From the NCBI GenBank assembly GCA_016714565.1, contig JADKDM010000004.1, positions 1 to 39,440 on the forward strand: a stretch of 39,440 nucleotides of DNA. Direction: 5' to 3'. The number at the start of each line of letters is the position of its first letter. The stretch's first letter is position 1. Source of the stretch: Candidatus Villigracilis propinquus (GTDB lineage: Bacteria; Chloroflexota; Anaerolineae; Anaerolineales; Villigracilaceae). The position numbers and the translations under genes are program-made. Positions 8,060 through 16,797 of this stretch are shown here, one piece after another. A model generated the notes under the pieces. It was not told where the DNA came from and made no database searches. It worked only from the letters and a program-made list of their open reading frames with translations.

Positions 8060-9030
8060 TCAGTTCACAGTGATGACAACATTTCCCTTTTTGTGTCCTT
8101 TTTCAACATAACGATGAGCCTCGACAATCTCTTCCAACGGATAGAGTCGATCAATGACCGATCTTATTTTTCCTGCCTCGATCAACTCTTTGAGAAAGAC
8201 AAGGTCTTTCGCCTTGTCACTGGACGAACGCAAACCCGGAGCCACAAAAAGCTGCTTTTTGCCTTTGCTTTTTGAAGTCAATAACATGCCAAGCAGGAAA
8301 TCTGGTGCGGGGACGCTGGTGACGTAGACTCCTTTTTGATTGAGCGAGCTTTTGCAACGCGAAAATGAACTCTTGCCAACCGCATCGAAAATGATGTCAT
8401 AGGTTTGTCCATTCCCGGTAAAGTCCTCTTTTGTGTAGTCAATCACCTTATGAGCGCCCAGCGATCTAACCAACTCGACATTGGCAGCACTGCATACAGC
8501 GGTCACTTGAGTGCCAAAGTGTACGGCGAGTTGAACCGCATACGTGCCGACTGATCCAGAAGCGCCGTTGATGAGAATGGTTTGCCCGCTCTGGATTTGG
8601 GCAGCATCACGCAGGAAATTCAATGCGCCCAATCCGCCATCAGGGATGCCAGCCGCCTCCTCGTAGCTCATATTAAGTGGCTTGGTTGCCAATGGGCCAT
8701 CTTCCGGCAGGCAGATGTACTCGGCCTGACCGCCCTGAGTCATGGCGCAAGCCGCAAAGACCTGGTCGCCTGTTTTATAGAAAGTTACATCTTTGCCGAC
8801 AGACTCAATTTCCCCGGCGAGTACGTCACCCGGGATCGCATGCTTGGGTTTCGTCAGCCCGGTGAAAAACCTCGTAATAAATGGGTCGCCTTTCGAAATT
8901 GAGGATCGGTTGCGACCACCGCTGTGGCATGGATTCGGATCAAGACTTCGTTGTCTTTGGGAGCAGGTTTATCCACCTGTCTCACTTCAAGAACTTCAGG
9001 GGCCGTATTTGTGATTACAATTGCTTTCAT
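8060..9030 (-). pseudogene. Zinc-independent NAD(P)H quinone oxidoreductase / alcohol dehydrogenase-like protein, one frameshift
   Basis: Joined across one missing base near 8890 (in the run encoding FRKG-DPFI) the frame gives about 323 residues of an MDR-superfamily dehydrogenase. The N-terminus after ATG 9030 (ribosome site AAGGAG) reads MKAIVITNTAPEVLEV. The middle has PGDVLAGEIESVGKDV and the nucleotide-binding fold with INGASGSVGTYAVQLA. The structural zinc cysteines are absent, which points to the quinone oxidoreductase (QOR) branch. Its ATG overlaps the stop of the preceding membrane-protein gene (ATGA), suggesting coupled translation. If the indel is a sequencing error the enzyme is complete; otherwise only the last ~227 residues (from 8743) could be made. 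Confidence 0.82.
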
Positions 9031-9693
9031 CTTGTTTCTCCTTTACTGGATGTACCCAACAACACGATCCCCACCCAGATATACCAAATGATATGTCCGA
9101 TTGCAAAAATCCCAACCAGGTCTTTTAGCCCGGGCGTCAGGGTTATGATGCCCACTGCTCCGATCAACAGGCCGAGGATATTCAGCGCTTTGGTCAACCC
9201 GCCAGAGCGCAGTGCAGCTAGGCTGACCAGGAAGTGTCCAGACGCCGCCCAGGATTTCGCCGTTGCCATTACCAATCCCGTTCGAGGCGATCGTTTCGAT
9301 GGTTTCCCAGGTCAGCATAGCTTGCGCCGGGTCTTTGGCGTACAAGGCGACGACGAGGTCAATCCCAGCATTAGAAACCATGCCGCTGGCGATCAGGGAA
9401 CCCGCCCAGATGATTCCAACCACGGTAGCTACCTGCATCAGGGCAGGTGCGCCAGATTTCAAGTGATCGTGCAGGGCCAGGGCCAGTACCACCAGAAAGA
9501 GGCCAAAGAACACGTACAGCAGCAGGTTGGTCGAAAAGATGACCAACTGATTTTCGACCAGCACAGTCAGTTTTTGGGCTGGGTCGGTAATGCTGGGATA
9601 GTCCAGCACGACGACGAACAGAATCAGCCCGATGATGTAGGCGGCTGCCAGATAGAACGCGGCGAAACCGCCAAATTTCTTTAATTCTTTCAT
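9027..9693 (-). pseudogene. Multi-spanning membrane protein (DUF4386-like), one frameshift
   Basis: From ATG 9693 the frame reads MKELKKFGGFAAFYLAAAYI and continues through hydrophobic segments until about 9240, where it changes frame. The continuation is SLAALRSGGLTKALNILG through VGIVLLGTSSKGETR, stopping at 9027-9029. Mended, the protein is about 220 residues with six or so membrane helices and resembles DUF4386-like proteins, as does its upstream neighbour at 9759-10445 (65-nt gap). Its function is unknown. The overlapping ATGA with the dehydrogenase start suggests they act together. Confidence 0.7.
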
Positions 9694-9758
9694 TGCTTTC
9701 TCCTGTTTTGATTTCTTGTATATTGCTCTTACTGCCTTGAATGCGGGGTTTATAACCG

Positions 9759-10445
9759 TTATGGCAGGCTCGGGGGCACGTCCACGGACGGATTGAATCC
9801 TTTGACGATCAACCAAATCCCCATGAAGATTTCGTTCAGGATGATGGGAAGGGCAAAGATCATGCTTATCCCCAAGCCAATTTCCAGTTTCAATGACAGC
9901 AAGTTCATTATCAACACCAACACAACAGCGACCAGTCCCCAAACCGAAATAAATCGCGGCAGGAGTTTTGATTGATACAACAGGGAGTAGAGCAAAAATG
10001 CGCCAAGGCAAAAGAAGATGAGAATCAACAGGTTTGCCATACTCGAGCGTTCCGCGATGGCAAGGATGCCCGCAGCCTGAAATTGAACATCCGAAATCCC
10101 CGCCTTCAGATACTCCCGGCTTAGCGTCATCAGCGACAGAGGAGCGATCACAATCATCCCACAAAATACAGCTTCGACGATTCGAAAGCCCAGGTATCCG
10201 ACCGCCATTGTTTCGTTGTGTTGTTTCAGGATTGGGAACATCAGGGATGCGATCCCAACCACGACGATGGCGTTCACCAGTTCGAGGAGCATCCCCACGA
10301 TCAGCAAGGTTTCATTTTCCGATGTGACAAGATGATTCGGCGTGGAGATCACGGATTCCACCAGTCCGCCACCCAGCAGGCTCGCCACCATCGCGGTCAA
10401 AAATAAGGCTCCGACAAATCCTGCGGTCTTTCTATTCGAGTTCAT
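9759..10445 (-). CDS. DUF4386 family integral membrane protein
   Basis: The 228-residue protein is hydrophobic over most of its length, with six to seven predicted membrane helices. The opening NRKTAGFVGALFLTAMVAS and the conserved GFRIVEAVF are typical of DUF4386. The role of this family is not known. ATG 10445 overlaps the stop of the XRE regulator gene (ATGA, 10442-10445), so translation is probably coupled. The pairing with an XRE regulator and a small membrane protein suggests a locally regulated membrane function. Confidence 0.83.
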   Translation of the reverse strand: MNSNRKTAGFVGALFLTAMVASLLGGGLVESVISTPNHLVTSENETLLIVGMLLELVNAIVVVGIASLMFPILKQHNETMAVGYLGFRIVEAVFCGMIVIAPLSLMTLSREYLKAGISDVQFQAAGILAIAERSSMANLLILIFFCLGAFLLYSLLYQSKLLPRFISVWGLVAVVLVLIMNLLSLKLEIGLGISMIFALPIILNEIFMGIWLIVKGFNPSVDVPPSLP

Positions 10446-10669
10446 TTTTCATCTTCTTCAAGTTCATATGAAAATACTTCTTGCAGCGGTACGCCGAATA
10501 CGAGGGCAATCTTGAAAGCCAATTCCAGCGAGGGGGCGTACTTCCCGCCTTCGATGGCAATGATGGTCTGCCGTGTCACGCCGACCTTTTTCGCCAGTTG
10601 CTCCTGCGTCAGTTCGTTGTTGTGAAACCTCAATTTCCGAACATTGTTTTGCACCTTGTATTTGTCCAT
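10442..10669 (-). CDS. XRE-family helix-turn-helix regulator
   Basis: The 75-residue protein is a single HTH_3 domain: LTQEQLAKKVGVTRQTIIAI followed by EGGKYAPSLELAFKIALVFG and an acidic tail. I chose ATG 10669 (MDKYKVQN), 8 nt behind AAAGGGG, because upstream in-frame codons lie inside the neighbouring gene. This short XRE type is often encoded next to membrane proteins of the DUF2178 kind, as here: the upstream gene ends 1 nt before this ATG. Likely it represses its own operon from the AT-rich region 11124-11222. Confidence 0.88.
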   Translation of the reverse strand: MDKYKVQNNVRKLRFHNNELTQEQLAKKVGVTRQTIIAIEGGKYAPSLELAFKIALVFGVPLQEVFSYELEEDEK

Positions 10670-10670
10670 C

Positions 10671-11123
10671 TTAGAACCCCTTTCTATAAAGGTACAACTG
10701 CGAAATATCCCCGATGATTTCGGCAAGAATGGAGGAGAGAATGAGTAGGCTGAACATCACGAGGGGCGGCTGACCAAAGGCAAAGCTCAGCATGGCGATC
10801 AACACCCCAATCGAAAACGCAATGTAGGAAACCTTGCTGCCTTTCAGTCCAATCAGTTGGTCGCGCTCATCTTCAATGAAACGTTCTTCCTGATCCGATC
10901 TTGTCCTTATCGCGTGGACAATGCTGAGCAAGATGTTGGTGAGAATACTGCCAAGAATAGTTGCGATGATGGTTGCCACGATGACGATTGCCCAAAGGCT
11001 GAAAACCTTCGCCGCGATCAGTCCGCCCGCCTGCTGCATTTGAAACAGGTTGACCAGATAGTAGACCCCGATCAGTAGGTGGCTGACCAAAGTAACCGTG
11101 ATGTTTTTCTCTTGATATGACAT
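10671..11123 (-). CDS. Small integral membrane protein paired with XRE regulator
   Basis: The 150-residue protein has two pairs of membrane helices separated by a charged loop (RTRSDQEERFIEDERDQLIG). The loop ERFIxDERDxLI is typical of membrane proteins encoded beside XRE regulators (DUF2178-like). It is the first gene of the operon, with TAA 10671-10673 one base before the regulator ATG. The biochemical function is unknown. It may act as the regulator's sensor or partner, which is inferred only from gene order. Confidence 0.75.
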   Translation of the reverse strand: MSYQEKNITVTLVSHLLIGVYYLVNLFQMQQAGGLIAAKVFSLWAIVIVATIIATILGSILTNILLSIVHAIRTRSDQEERFIEDERDQLIGLKGSKVSYIAFSIGVLIAMLSFAFGQPPLVMFSLLILSSILAEIIGDISQLYLYRKGF

Positions 11124-11219
11124 TTTGACCTCTTTTTGTATGGTTCTAAATACTTTTTGTATTTTTATAGTTACTTTTAGTAATTTCAGATATACTCATA
11201 GTAATTCAAATAATACATA

Positions 11220-11378
11220 ATGTCAAGTATGTTTTACGTTAAATTTGAAGACGGTGCTCATCCAGTCTTGATCCACGCAAAGGATATGACTGAAAATGAG
11301 ACAACAGTATCCAGAATAATCTGTGTAGATACATGGTCAACTGCGCCTATCGATGAAATAAAACTATTCAGTTTATGA
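11220..11378 (+). CDS. Possible 52-residue protein
   Basis: An open frame from ATG 11220 to TGA 11376-11378 encodes MSSMFYVKFEDGAHPVLIHA and ends DEIKLFSL. Composition looks protein-like, but there is no clear ribosome site and no family I recognise. The stop lies at the edge of the dispersed repeat starting at 11387, so this could be the 5' part of a gene cut by that element. Confidence 0.3.
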   Translation: MSSMFYVKFEDGAHPVLIHAKDMTENETTVSRIICVDTWSTAPIDEIKLFSL

Positions 11379-11386
11379 CACAAGTA

Positions 11387-11712
11387 GACAATTGTCTTGA
11401 CTTTTAACAAATCCCCCATCATTTGCTTGACTTTCTTTATGCCCTCATATTCGAATGAGTCTTGAGCTTGTTGCTTTATTCATTAGATTTTTGGGATCTT
11501 TGGAAGAAATTTCCCCAGCATATTGCTAATGCTTTTCGATAAAGCGTGTGACCTGAGGCTATATTCGTTCTAAACATAATAAAATGTAATAAATATTGTG
11601 CGACATCCTTCCTGTCTTCGCACGGAATTAAGAAAACGGTCTTAAAAAGGCTCAAAATTCACTTCATCGTTAGTTTGCGAAAAAGTTATGCACCGCGAGT
11701 TCCATTTTTGTA
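11387..11712. repeat. Dispersed ~320-bp repeat, copy A (degenerate transposon remnant)
   Basis: This stretch closely matches 20478-20790 over its whole length. Shared blocks include GACAATTGTC at one end, GGAAGAAATTTCCCC in the middle and CACTTCATCGTTAGTTTGCG near the other end. In reverse complement both copies keep pieces of a coding frame (GEISSK-PK... and KVKQ-MG), matching the C-terminal residues of the OrfA at 7726-7995. I read them as decayed pieces of one transposon family. Confidence 0.75.
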
Positions 11713-12234
11713 CGAACCCGCGATCTCATAACTCATATTGTTATTATATACACCCAAATCGGTTAAGAAGACTATATCTAAGCAAGTCGCCCTTTTTTGT
11801 TTTATATCTTCCGACAGCGACAGGAAAAGGAAATTCCTTGGTAAGCCTAAGGTTTCACTAGAAATAATCGTTTTGATTCAAAAGATGGCAGGGGAGTAGC
11901 AATTATGGGAGTAATATGAATTCGTGCTGAATTGTTGAAGTGGGGATAGCGGTAAGTAAACACACCATCCAGAGACATTGTAGAAAGAGAGGAAATCGAA
12001 CACTTTTAGCTACACCTCCCAACTCCTTTGCGGAAAACTTGGTAGACGTTCTTGAAGAATCAAGAGGATGGCATCGGGGCGTGCAACTTTACTATGGTAA
12101 ATGACTGGTTGTTTAGGCAAGTGAAAGGAAAAGGTTTGTAAGCTGGTAAAGAATTGCAAAATTTCTGTTTAAATTCCTAAAAACTAATAGATGTGCCAAG
12201 TAGCCAGCTTAGGATAAAGATAATTAGAAAACCC
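11713..12234. other. Non-coding stretch with possible transposon debris
   Basis: No gene is supported here. Around 11950-12110 a plus-strand frame reads VSKHTIQRHCRKRGNRTLLA and ENLVDVLEESRGWHRG, which looks like a helix-turn-helix fragment of a mobile-element protein, without start or continuation. The 48-bp repeat at 12161-12208 is the inverted partner of 6382-6430. Confidence 0.35.
12161..12208 (-). repeat. Inverted partner of the 6382-6430 repeat
   Basis: The reverse complement begins GCTGGCTACTTGG and ends ATTTAAACAGAAAT, about 80% identical to 6382-6430. It ends 27 nt before the -35 box of the sugar operon. Confidence 0.6.
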
Positions 12235-12262
12235 TTGACAGTAACAATTATTTGGCTATAAT
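12235..12262 (+). promoter_or_regulatory. Sigma-70 promoter of the ROK-sugar operon
   Basis: TTGACA at 12235-12240 and TATAAT at 12257-12262 are both perfect consensus boxes separated by 16 bp. Transcription should start near 12269 and read into the ROK gene at 12304. Confidence 0.85.
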
Positions 12263-12270
12263 AAAACTAA

Positions 12271-12289
12271 CTTTATTCACTAAATAAAG
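12271..12289. promoter_or_regulatory. Operator palindrome for the ROK repressor
   Basis: CTTTATT-CACTA-AATAAAG is a perfect 7-5-7 inverted repeat just downstream of the -10 box, spanning the expected transcription start. ROK repressors (NagC/XylR/Mlc type) bind AT-rich palindromes of this kind, so autoregulation of the operon is likely. Confidence 0.7.
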
Positions 12290-12303
12290 AAAGTATTGGA
12301 AAA

Positions 12304-13515
12304 ATGAACAATTCTCCGCTCGGAAATCGCGAACTGATACGTGCCATCAACCGCTCCACGATCCTAAATAGCATCAAAACCAATGGCGCCATCCCACGGG
12401 CGGAGATCGCCCGCCTTACCGGCCTCTCTCCGGCAACAGTCACCGGCATTACTGCCGAACTGATTCAGGATAATTTGGTATTCGAGAAGGAGTCCGGGGA
12501 TTCCAGTGGGGGACGGCGGCCAATTATGTTGGCGATTAACCCCAATGGCGGCTGTGTAGTGGGTATTAAAGTCATGGAAGACCATGCACTGGGCGCTTTG
12601 ACGGATCTGGAAGCATCTCTGTTGGGGAAACAGTCTTATCCGCTTACGGACACTTCCCCAGAGGGAATTTCTCGGTCTTTGAGCGAACTGGTTGCAGAGT
12701 TGTTGAAAATGTCAGAGAACCCGGCGCCCAACTTGATGGGAGTCGGAGTCGGCTTGGCTGGTATCGTCGAAGCCGGGCAGGGACTTGTGCGTCAATCCCC
12801 ATTTTTTGGGTGGAATGATGTTCCGTTGCGCGAGATGATCCAGAACCGGGTGAACGTCCCGGTATATGTGGATAACGATGTAAATACCCTTGCCTTTGCC
12901 GAGAAATGGTTCGGCGCGGGGAGGGGTGTTGATAATTTTCTTGTGGTTACGGTCGGTCGCGGTATCGGTTTGGGGATCGTTTCCAATGGGCAGTTCAATC
13001 ATGGTGTGCGCGGCGGTGCGGGTGAAATCGGACATACGGTCATTCAGCCAGGCGGGGAATTATGTGCCTGCGGAAAACGCGGATGCCTTGAAATGTATGC
13101 AAGTGAACCGGCGTTGTTACGTCAGGCTGCAAAAGCTTTTGAACAGGGTCAACTTTCTTCACTTCCGAAGACTCCTGAAGAATTGATCGCACTTGCCGCC
13201 TCGGGCGAGAAAGCCGCACAGGAAATTTTTGCGCGAGCCGGAGAGTTGCTTGGGCAGAGCATTGCCAATCTTGTAAATATCTTCAATCCTCAGCGTGTTC
13301 TGATCAACGGTGAAGGCGTGCGCGCTGGAAATTGGCTTTTTGACCCTATGCGCGCGGCCATTGATGAACACACCATGCCCGGTCTTAGGCAGGACGTTTC
13401 CATTCTCGTCGAGCCGCTGGGGGACGATGCCTGGGCGCGCGGAGCTGCCAGCCTGGTCTTGCACGAACTTTTCGAATCACCGATCAAACGTCAGCGCGAA
13501 GCAGAAGCGGCATAG
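12304..13515 (+). CDS. ROK family transcriptional regulator
   Basis: The 403-residue protein starts with a winged helix-turn-helix (residues ~15-65: AIPRAEIARLTGLSPATVTG). The ROK sugar-kinase fold follows, with YVDNDVNTLAFAEKWFG, the signature GGAGEIGH, and the zinc-binding cluster CACGKRGCLEMYASE. This is a sugar-responsive repressor; whether it retains kinase activity is not shown. It is the first gene behind a consensus promoter and palindrome, and its stop lies 10 nt before the first permease gene, so it probably controls the whole sugar operon in response to a sugar or sugar phosphate. Confidence 0.93.
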   Translation: MNNSPLGNRELIRAINRSTILNSIKTNGAIPRAEIARLTGLSPATVTGITAELIQDNLVFEKESGDSSGGRRPIMLAINPNGGCVVGIKVMEDHALGALTDLEASLLGKQSYPLTDTSPEGISRSLSELVAELLKMSENPAPNLMGVGVGLAGIVEAGQGLVRQSPFFGWNDVPLREMIQNRVNVPVYVDNDVNTLAFAEKWFGAGRGVDNFLVVTVGRGIGLGIVSNGQFNHGVRGGAGEIGHTVIQPGGELCACGKRGCLEMYASEPALLRQAAKAFEQGQLSSLPKTPEELIALAASGEKAAQEIFARAGELLGQSIANLVNIFNPQRVLINGEGVRAGNWLFDPMRAAIDEHTMPGLRQDVSILVEPLGDDAWARGAASLVLHELFESPIKRQREAEAA

Positions 13516-13524
13516 GAATCAGCC

Positions 13525-14415
13525 ATGTCCTTGCAGCGGAGCGTTATCCAAAAATATTTGTGGGTGGCATTCTTTTTGTTTCCCAGTCTGGCTGGATTAT
13601 TGGTCTTTTTGATCATTCCAATGTTGTCATCATTGGTGCTGACATTTTATGAATGGGATCCGCTCATCCCGACCCGTTTTATTTTTCTCGGATTTGAAAA
13701 TTATCAAACCCTGATAAAAGATACAGATTTTTGGGACGCATTGCGCCACACTTTATTTTTTATCATTGGTTACATTCCACTGGTGCTGGTTTCCGGCCTG
13801 GGTGTGGCTTTGTTGATGAACCAGAAATTGATCGGGCGGACATTTTTCCGCGGCGCTTTTTTTATGCCGGTCATTTCGGCCTGGGTCGCTGTGGCGCTGA
13901 TGTGGACATGGATATTCAACCCCAAATTCGGCATCATCAATTACCTGCTCAGGCTGATTGGTATTATCGGGCCGGCTTGGTTATATGATCCCAACTGGGC
14001 CATGCCTGCCATCATTTTGACCAGTGTTTGGAAGGATACGGGTTTTATTATGATCTTATTCCTTTCCAGTTTGCAGAGCATCCCGAATGAATATTATGAA
14101 GCGGCCGCATTGGATGGCGCCAATAACTGGGCAAAGTTTCGTTACATCACATTGCCGCTTCTTTCTCCCACCGTTTTCTTTACCTTGATCATTTCATTGA
14201 TCAACTCTTTTCAAGTATTTGATCAGGTTTGGATCATGACCGAAGGCGGCCCGGCTGGGGCGACAACCGTGTTAGTGCAACAAATCGTCAATAACTCTTT
14301 TCGCTACGGACGGATGGGATATGCTGCCACATTATCCTGGGTCTTATTCCTGATCGTTTTTGCTGTAACGATATTTCAGACGCGGATGCAAAAAAACTGG
14401 GTGACCTATGAATAA
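13525..14415 (+). CDS. ABC sugar transporter permease (MalF/UgpA type)
   Basis: The 296-residue protein has six predicted membrane helices and belongs to the CUT1 sugar permeases. The EAA loop that contacts the ATPase reads EAAALDGANNWAKFRYITLP near residue 190. It forms a heterodimer with the product of the next gene, which it overlaps by 8 nt. No ATPase gene is present in the operon, so a shared MsmK/UgpC-type ATPase elsewhere in the genome probably energises the transporter, as is common for CUT1 systems. Confidence 0.94.
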   Translation: MSLQRSVIQKYLWVAFFLFPSLAGLLVFLIIPMLSSLVLTFYEWDPLIPTRFIFLGFENYQTLIKDTDFWDALRHTLFFIIGYIPLVLVSGLGVALLMNQKLIGRTFFRGAFFMPVISAWVAVALMWTWIFNPKFGIINYLLRLIGIIGPAWLYDPNWAMPAIILTSVWKDTGFIMILFLSSLQSIPNEYYEAAALDGANNWAKFRYITLPLLSPTVFFTLIISLINSFQVFDQVWIMTEGGPAGATTVLVQQIVNNSFRYGRMGYAATLSWVLFLIVFAVTIFQTRMQKNWVTYE

Positions 14416-15253
14416 TTCCAGTCTTCGGCATCTCGGTAAAAACTTGGGTAGGGGAGTGCTTTATATCCTCTTGATTTTGGGCGGATTGGTGATGATCGTG
14501 CCTTTCGCATGGATGATCTCCACATCTCTCAAGAGCGGTCAGTATGTATTGAGCATGCCGCCTCAATTAATTCCAAACCCAGCCACTTTGGATAGTTATC
14601 GCCGTATCTTCGAACTGTATCCCATTGGCAGGATGCTTTTTAACAGCTTATTCGTAGCCGGATTGGTAACCATAGGTCAGCTTGTCACTTGTTCGATGGC
14701 GGCCTATGCTTTTGCCCGCCTAAAATTCCGCGGACATAATTTTGTCTTTCTTCTCTATTTAGCTACCTTGATGGTGCCTTTCCAGGTGACCATTACTCCG
14801 CTCTTTATCATGATGCGTATTTTTGGCTGGATCAACACCTATCAGGGATTGATCCTGCCGGGAGTGTTCAGCGCCTTTGGCACATTCATGCTGCGTCAGG
14901 CCTTCATGACTATTCCCACTGAATATGAAGAAGCCGCCTATATGGACGGTGCTTCTCCACTCACCATCTTTTTAAAAATCATCCTGCCACTATCCAAGCC
15001 AGCCTTGGCCACTTTGTCCGTCTTTGCGTTTATGGGATCGTGGAACTCGTTTATGTGGCCGTTGTTCATCGTCCGTGAAGAAACGTTGATGACCCTGCCT
15101 GTCGGTCTGGCTACCCTGCAAGGGCGTTGGTTGACCGAGTGGAATTTAGTCATGGCAGGCGCAGTGATCACGGTGCTGCCAATGTTGTTGTTGTATCTTT
15201 TCGCTCAGAAATACCTGGTGCAAGGGTATGTCATGAGCGGTTTGAAAGGATAG
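14408..15253 (+). CDS. ABC sugar transporter permease (MalG/UgpE type)
   Basis: The 281-residue partner permease has an N-terminal helix, the CUT1 opening IVPFAWMISTSLKSG, and an EAA loop EEAAYMDGASPLTIFLKIIL with the following LP. It ends YLVQGYVMSGLKG, the typical MalG-like tail. The start overlaps the previous gene by 8 nt, and the binding protein gene follows after 98 nt. Confidence 0.94.
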   Translation: MNNSSLRHLGKNLGRGVLYILLILGGLVMIVPFAWMISTSLKSGQYVLSMPPQLIPNPATLDSYRRIFELYPIGRMLFNSLFVAGLVTIGQLVTCSMAAYAFARLKFRGHNFVFLLYLATLMVPFQVTITPLFIMMRIFGWINTYQGLILPGVFSAFGTFMLRQAFMTIPTEYEEAAYMDGASPLTIFLKIILPLSKPALATLSVFAFMGSWNSFMWPLFIVREETLMTLPVGLATLQGRWLTEWNLVMAGAVITVLPMLLLYLFAQKYLVQGYVMSGLKG

Positions 15254-15351
15254 GAGGCGCTTTATACGAATCACCTCGCATGCCCTTGGAAGGTCGTCTC
15301 TCAATAGAACTCAAGGTATCACATCCATATTTTCATAAAGAGGAGAAATCC

Positions 15352-16674
15352 ATGTCCACCAAGTCTGTTTTTGTCCGCATTGCAAGCCTGTTGATGGTTT
15401 TGTCTGTGCTATTGGCTGCCTGCGCTCCTGCGGCCACTGCTGAACCGCAAGTGATCACCAATACTGTTGTCGTTACTGCCACTGCCGGGCCGGTTGCGCC
15501 AGCCGAACCAGTTGAAATTATCTACTACACGTTTTCGGCTGCTCCCGATCATATGGCTGAAATTGAGCAGATGGTGCAGATCTTTGAAGCCGCCCATCCG
15601 AATATCAAAGTGAAAGTGGAAACTGCTTCCTTTGATGATTACTTCACCAAACTTCAGACACAGATCGCTGGCGGTACCGCCCCCGATGTGTTTGAACTTA
15701 ACTATGAAAACTTTGTGACCTATGCTGACAAGGGTCTCTTGCTCGACCTTTCACCGTTGATGTCTGCTGACACCGCTCTCGATGCGAGTGTCTACTCCGA
15801 ACGCGCAAATTCAGCCTTCAGCTACAACGGGATGCAGTTGGGCCTTCCCGCAACCTTCTCCACAGTTATGTTGTACTACAACAAAGATCTGTTCGATAAA
15901 GCCGGCGTGGCCTACCCCACCGCTGACTGGACATGGGCAGATGCTGTTGAAGCTGGCAAGCAGTTGAATGATCCCGCCAATGGTGTTTGGGGTCTGTACT
16001 CCGGCGTTCAATTCTGGGAGTTCTACAAGAAAGCCGCCCAGAACAATTGCAAATTCTTCAACGATGACCAGACCGAAGTGCTGATCAACTCACCAGAGTG
16101 CGTTCAAGCGTTGCAGACTATGGCCGACATGGTCAAGGTTGACAAGGTTGTACCGAGCGCCGCTGATATGGGCGGACAGTCCGATGGCGATATGTTCATG
16201 GCTGGCAAACTCGCCATGGATGTGACCGGTATCTGGATGTTCTCAGCCTACAAAGATTCCTCCTTTGAATGGGATGTTACCGTGGAACCCGGCATGACCA
16301 ACAAGGCAACTCACTTCTTTGCCAATGGCGTCAGTGTCTTTGCCGCCTCCAAGCATCCTGAGGAATCCTATGAATGGGTCAAGTTCTTTACCTCCGACCC
16401 CGAGATGGCCAAGATCCGCATTGCTTCAGGTTGGGAACTCCCTGCCTTGAAGGATCCCGCTCTCTTCCAGGATTATCTTTCCCAGACTCCTCCCGCCAAT
16501 CGTCAGGCCGTCATCGACTCTTTGGAATTCGCAGTTGTGCCTCCAGTCATCGTTCGCCAGAGCGAAATGCAGGATGGCATCAACAAATTGCTTGAGCAGG
16601 TAATGCTTGACCAATTGACCCCGCAGGAAGCTCTCGATCAGGCAAAAGTTTTGCTTGAAGAGCTGATCAAGTAA
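15352..16674 (+). CDS. ABC sugar-binding lipoprotein
   Basis: I chose ATG 15352 because AGGAG lies 7 nt upstream and the protein then begins with a lipoprotein signal peptide: a hydrophobic core and the lipobox LLAAC, with Cys24 as lipid anchor. The frame is open further upstream to 15127 but that part lies inside the permease gene. The mature protein (total 440 residues) is a CUT1 family solute-binding protein: IKVKVETASFDDYFTKLQTQ, GTAPDVFELNY, and the conserved MFMAGKLAMDVTGIW. It is anchored on the cell surface and delivers an oligosaccharide, probably an alpha-glucoside or alpha-xyloside given the GH31 and GH15 genes downstream. The hairpin at 16691-16745 may reduce read-through into the glycosidases. 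Confidence 0.93.
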   Translation: MSTKSVFVRIASLLMVLSVLLAACAPAATAEPQVITNTVVVTATAGPVAPAEPVEIIYYTFSAAPDHMAEIEQMVQIFEAAHPNIKVKVETASFDDYFTKLQTQIAGGTAPDVFELNYENFVTYADKGLLLDLSPLMSADTALDASVYSERANSAFSYNGMQLGLPATFSTVMLYYNKDLFDKAGVAYPTADWTWADAVEAGKQLNDPANGVWGLYSGVQFWEFYKKAAQNNCKFFNDDQTEVLINSPECVQALQTMADMVKVDKVVPSAADMGGQSDGDMFMAGKLAMDVTGIWMFSAYKDSSFEWDVTVEPGMTNKATHFFANGVSVFAASKHPEESYEWVKFFTSDPEMAKIRIASGWELPALKDPALFQDYLSQTPPANRQAVIDSLEFAVVPPVIVRQSEMQDGINKLLEQVMLDQLTPQEALDQAKVLLEELIK

Positions 16675-16690
16675 ACATCGATCTGTAAAA

Positions 16691-16745
16691 AGCGGATTGA
16701 GCGGATTGCCGTCATTTTCTTTGGCGCACCTCCGTTCAATCCGCT
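16691..16745. repeat. 10-bp inverted repeat between binding protein and GH31 genes
   Basis: AGCGGATTGA at 16691-16700 pairs with TCAATCCGCT at 16736-16745 across a 35-nt loop. AGCGGATTG is also directly repeated in part (GCGGATTG at 16701-16708). It may stabilise the transporter part of the transcript or attenuate expression of the glycosidases. There is no T-run, so it is not a standard terminator. Confidence 0.5.
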
Positions 16746-16797
16746 CTGAATATACAACTCCATTACCGCCACATCCCCTTTCCGCAAAGAGCCGCAA

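Noticed and set aside
9043..10164. A 373-residue minus-strand open frame joining two membrane proteins
   Set aside because: Its N-terminal third is out of frame with the DUF4386 gene at 9759-10445 and lacks hydrophobic pattern; the real start is ATG 9693.
16691..16745. Inverted repeat as a rho-independent terminator of the ABC transporter genes
   Set aside because: The loop is long (35 nt) and no T-run follows; the downstream GH31 gene belongs to the same pathway.
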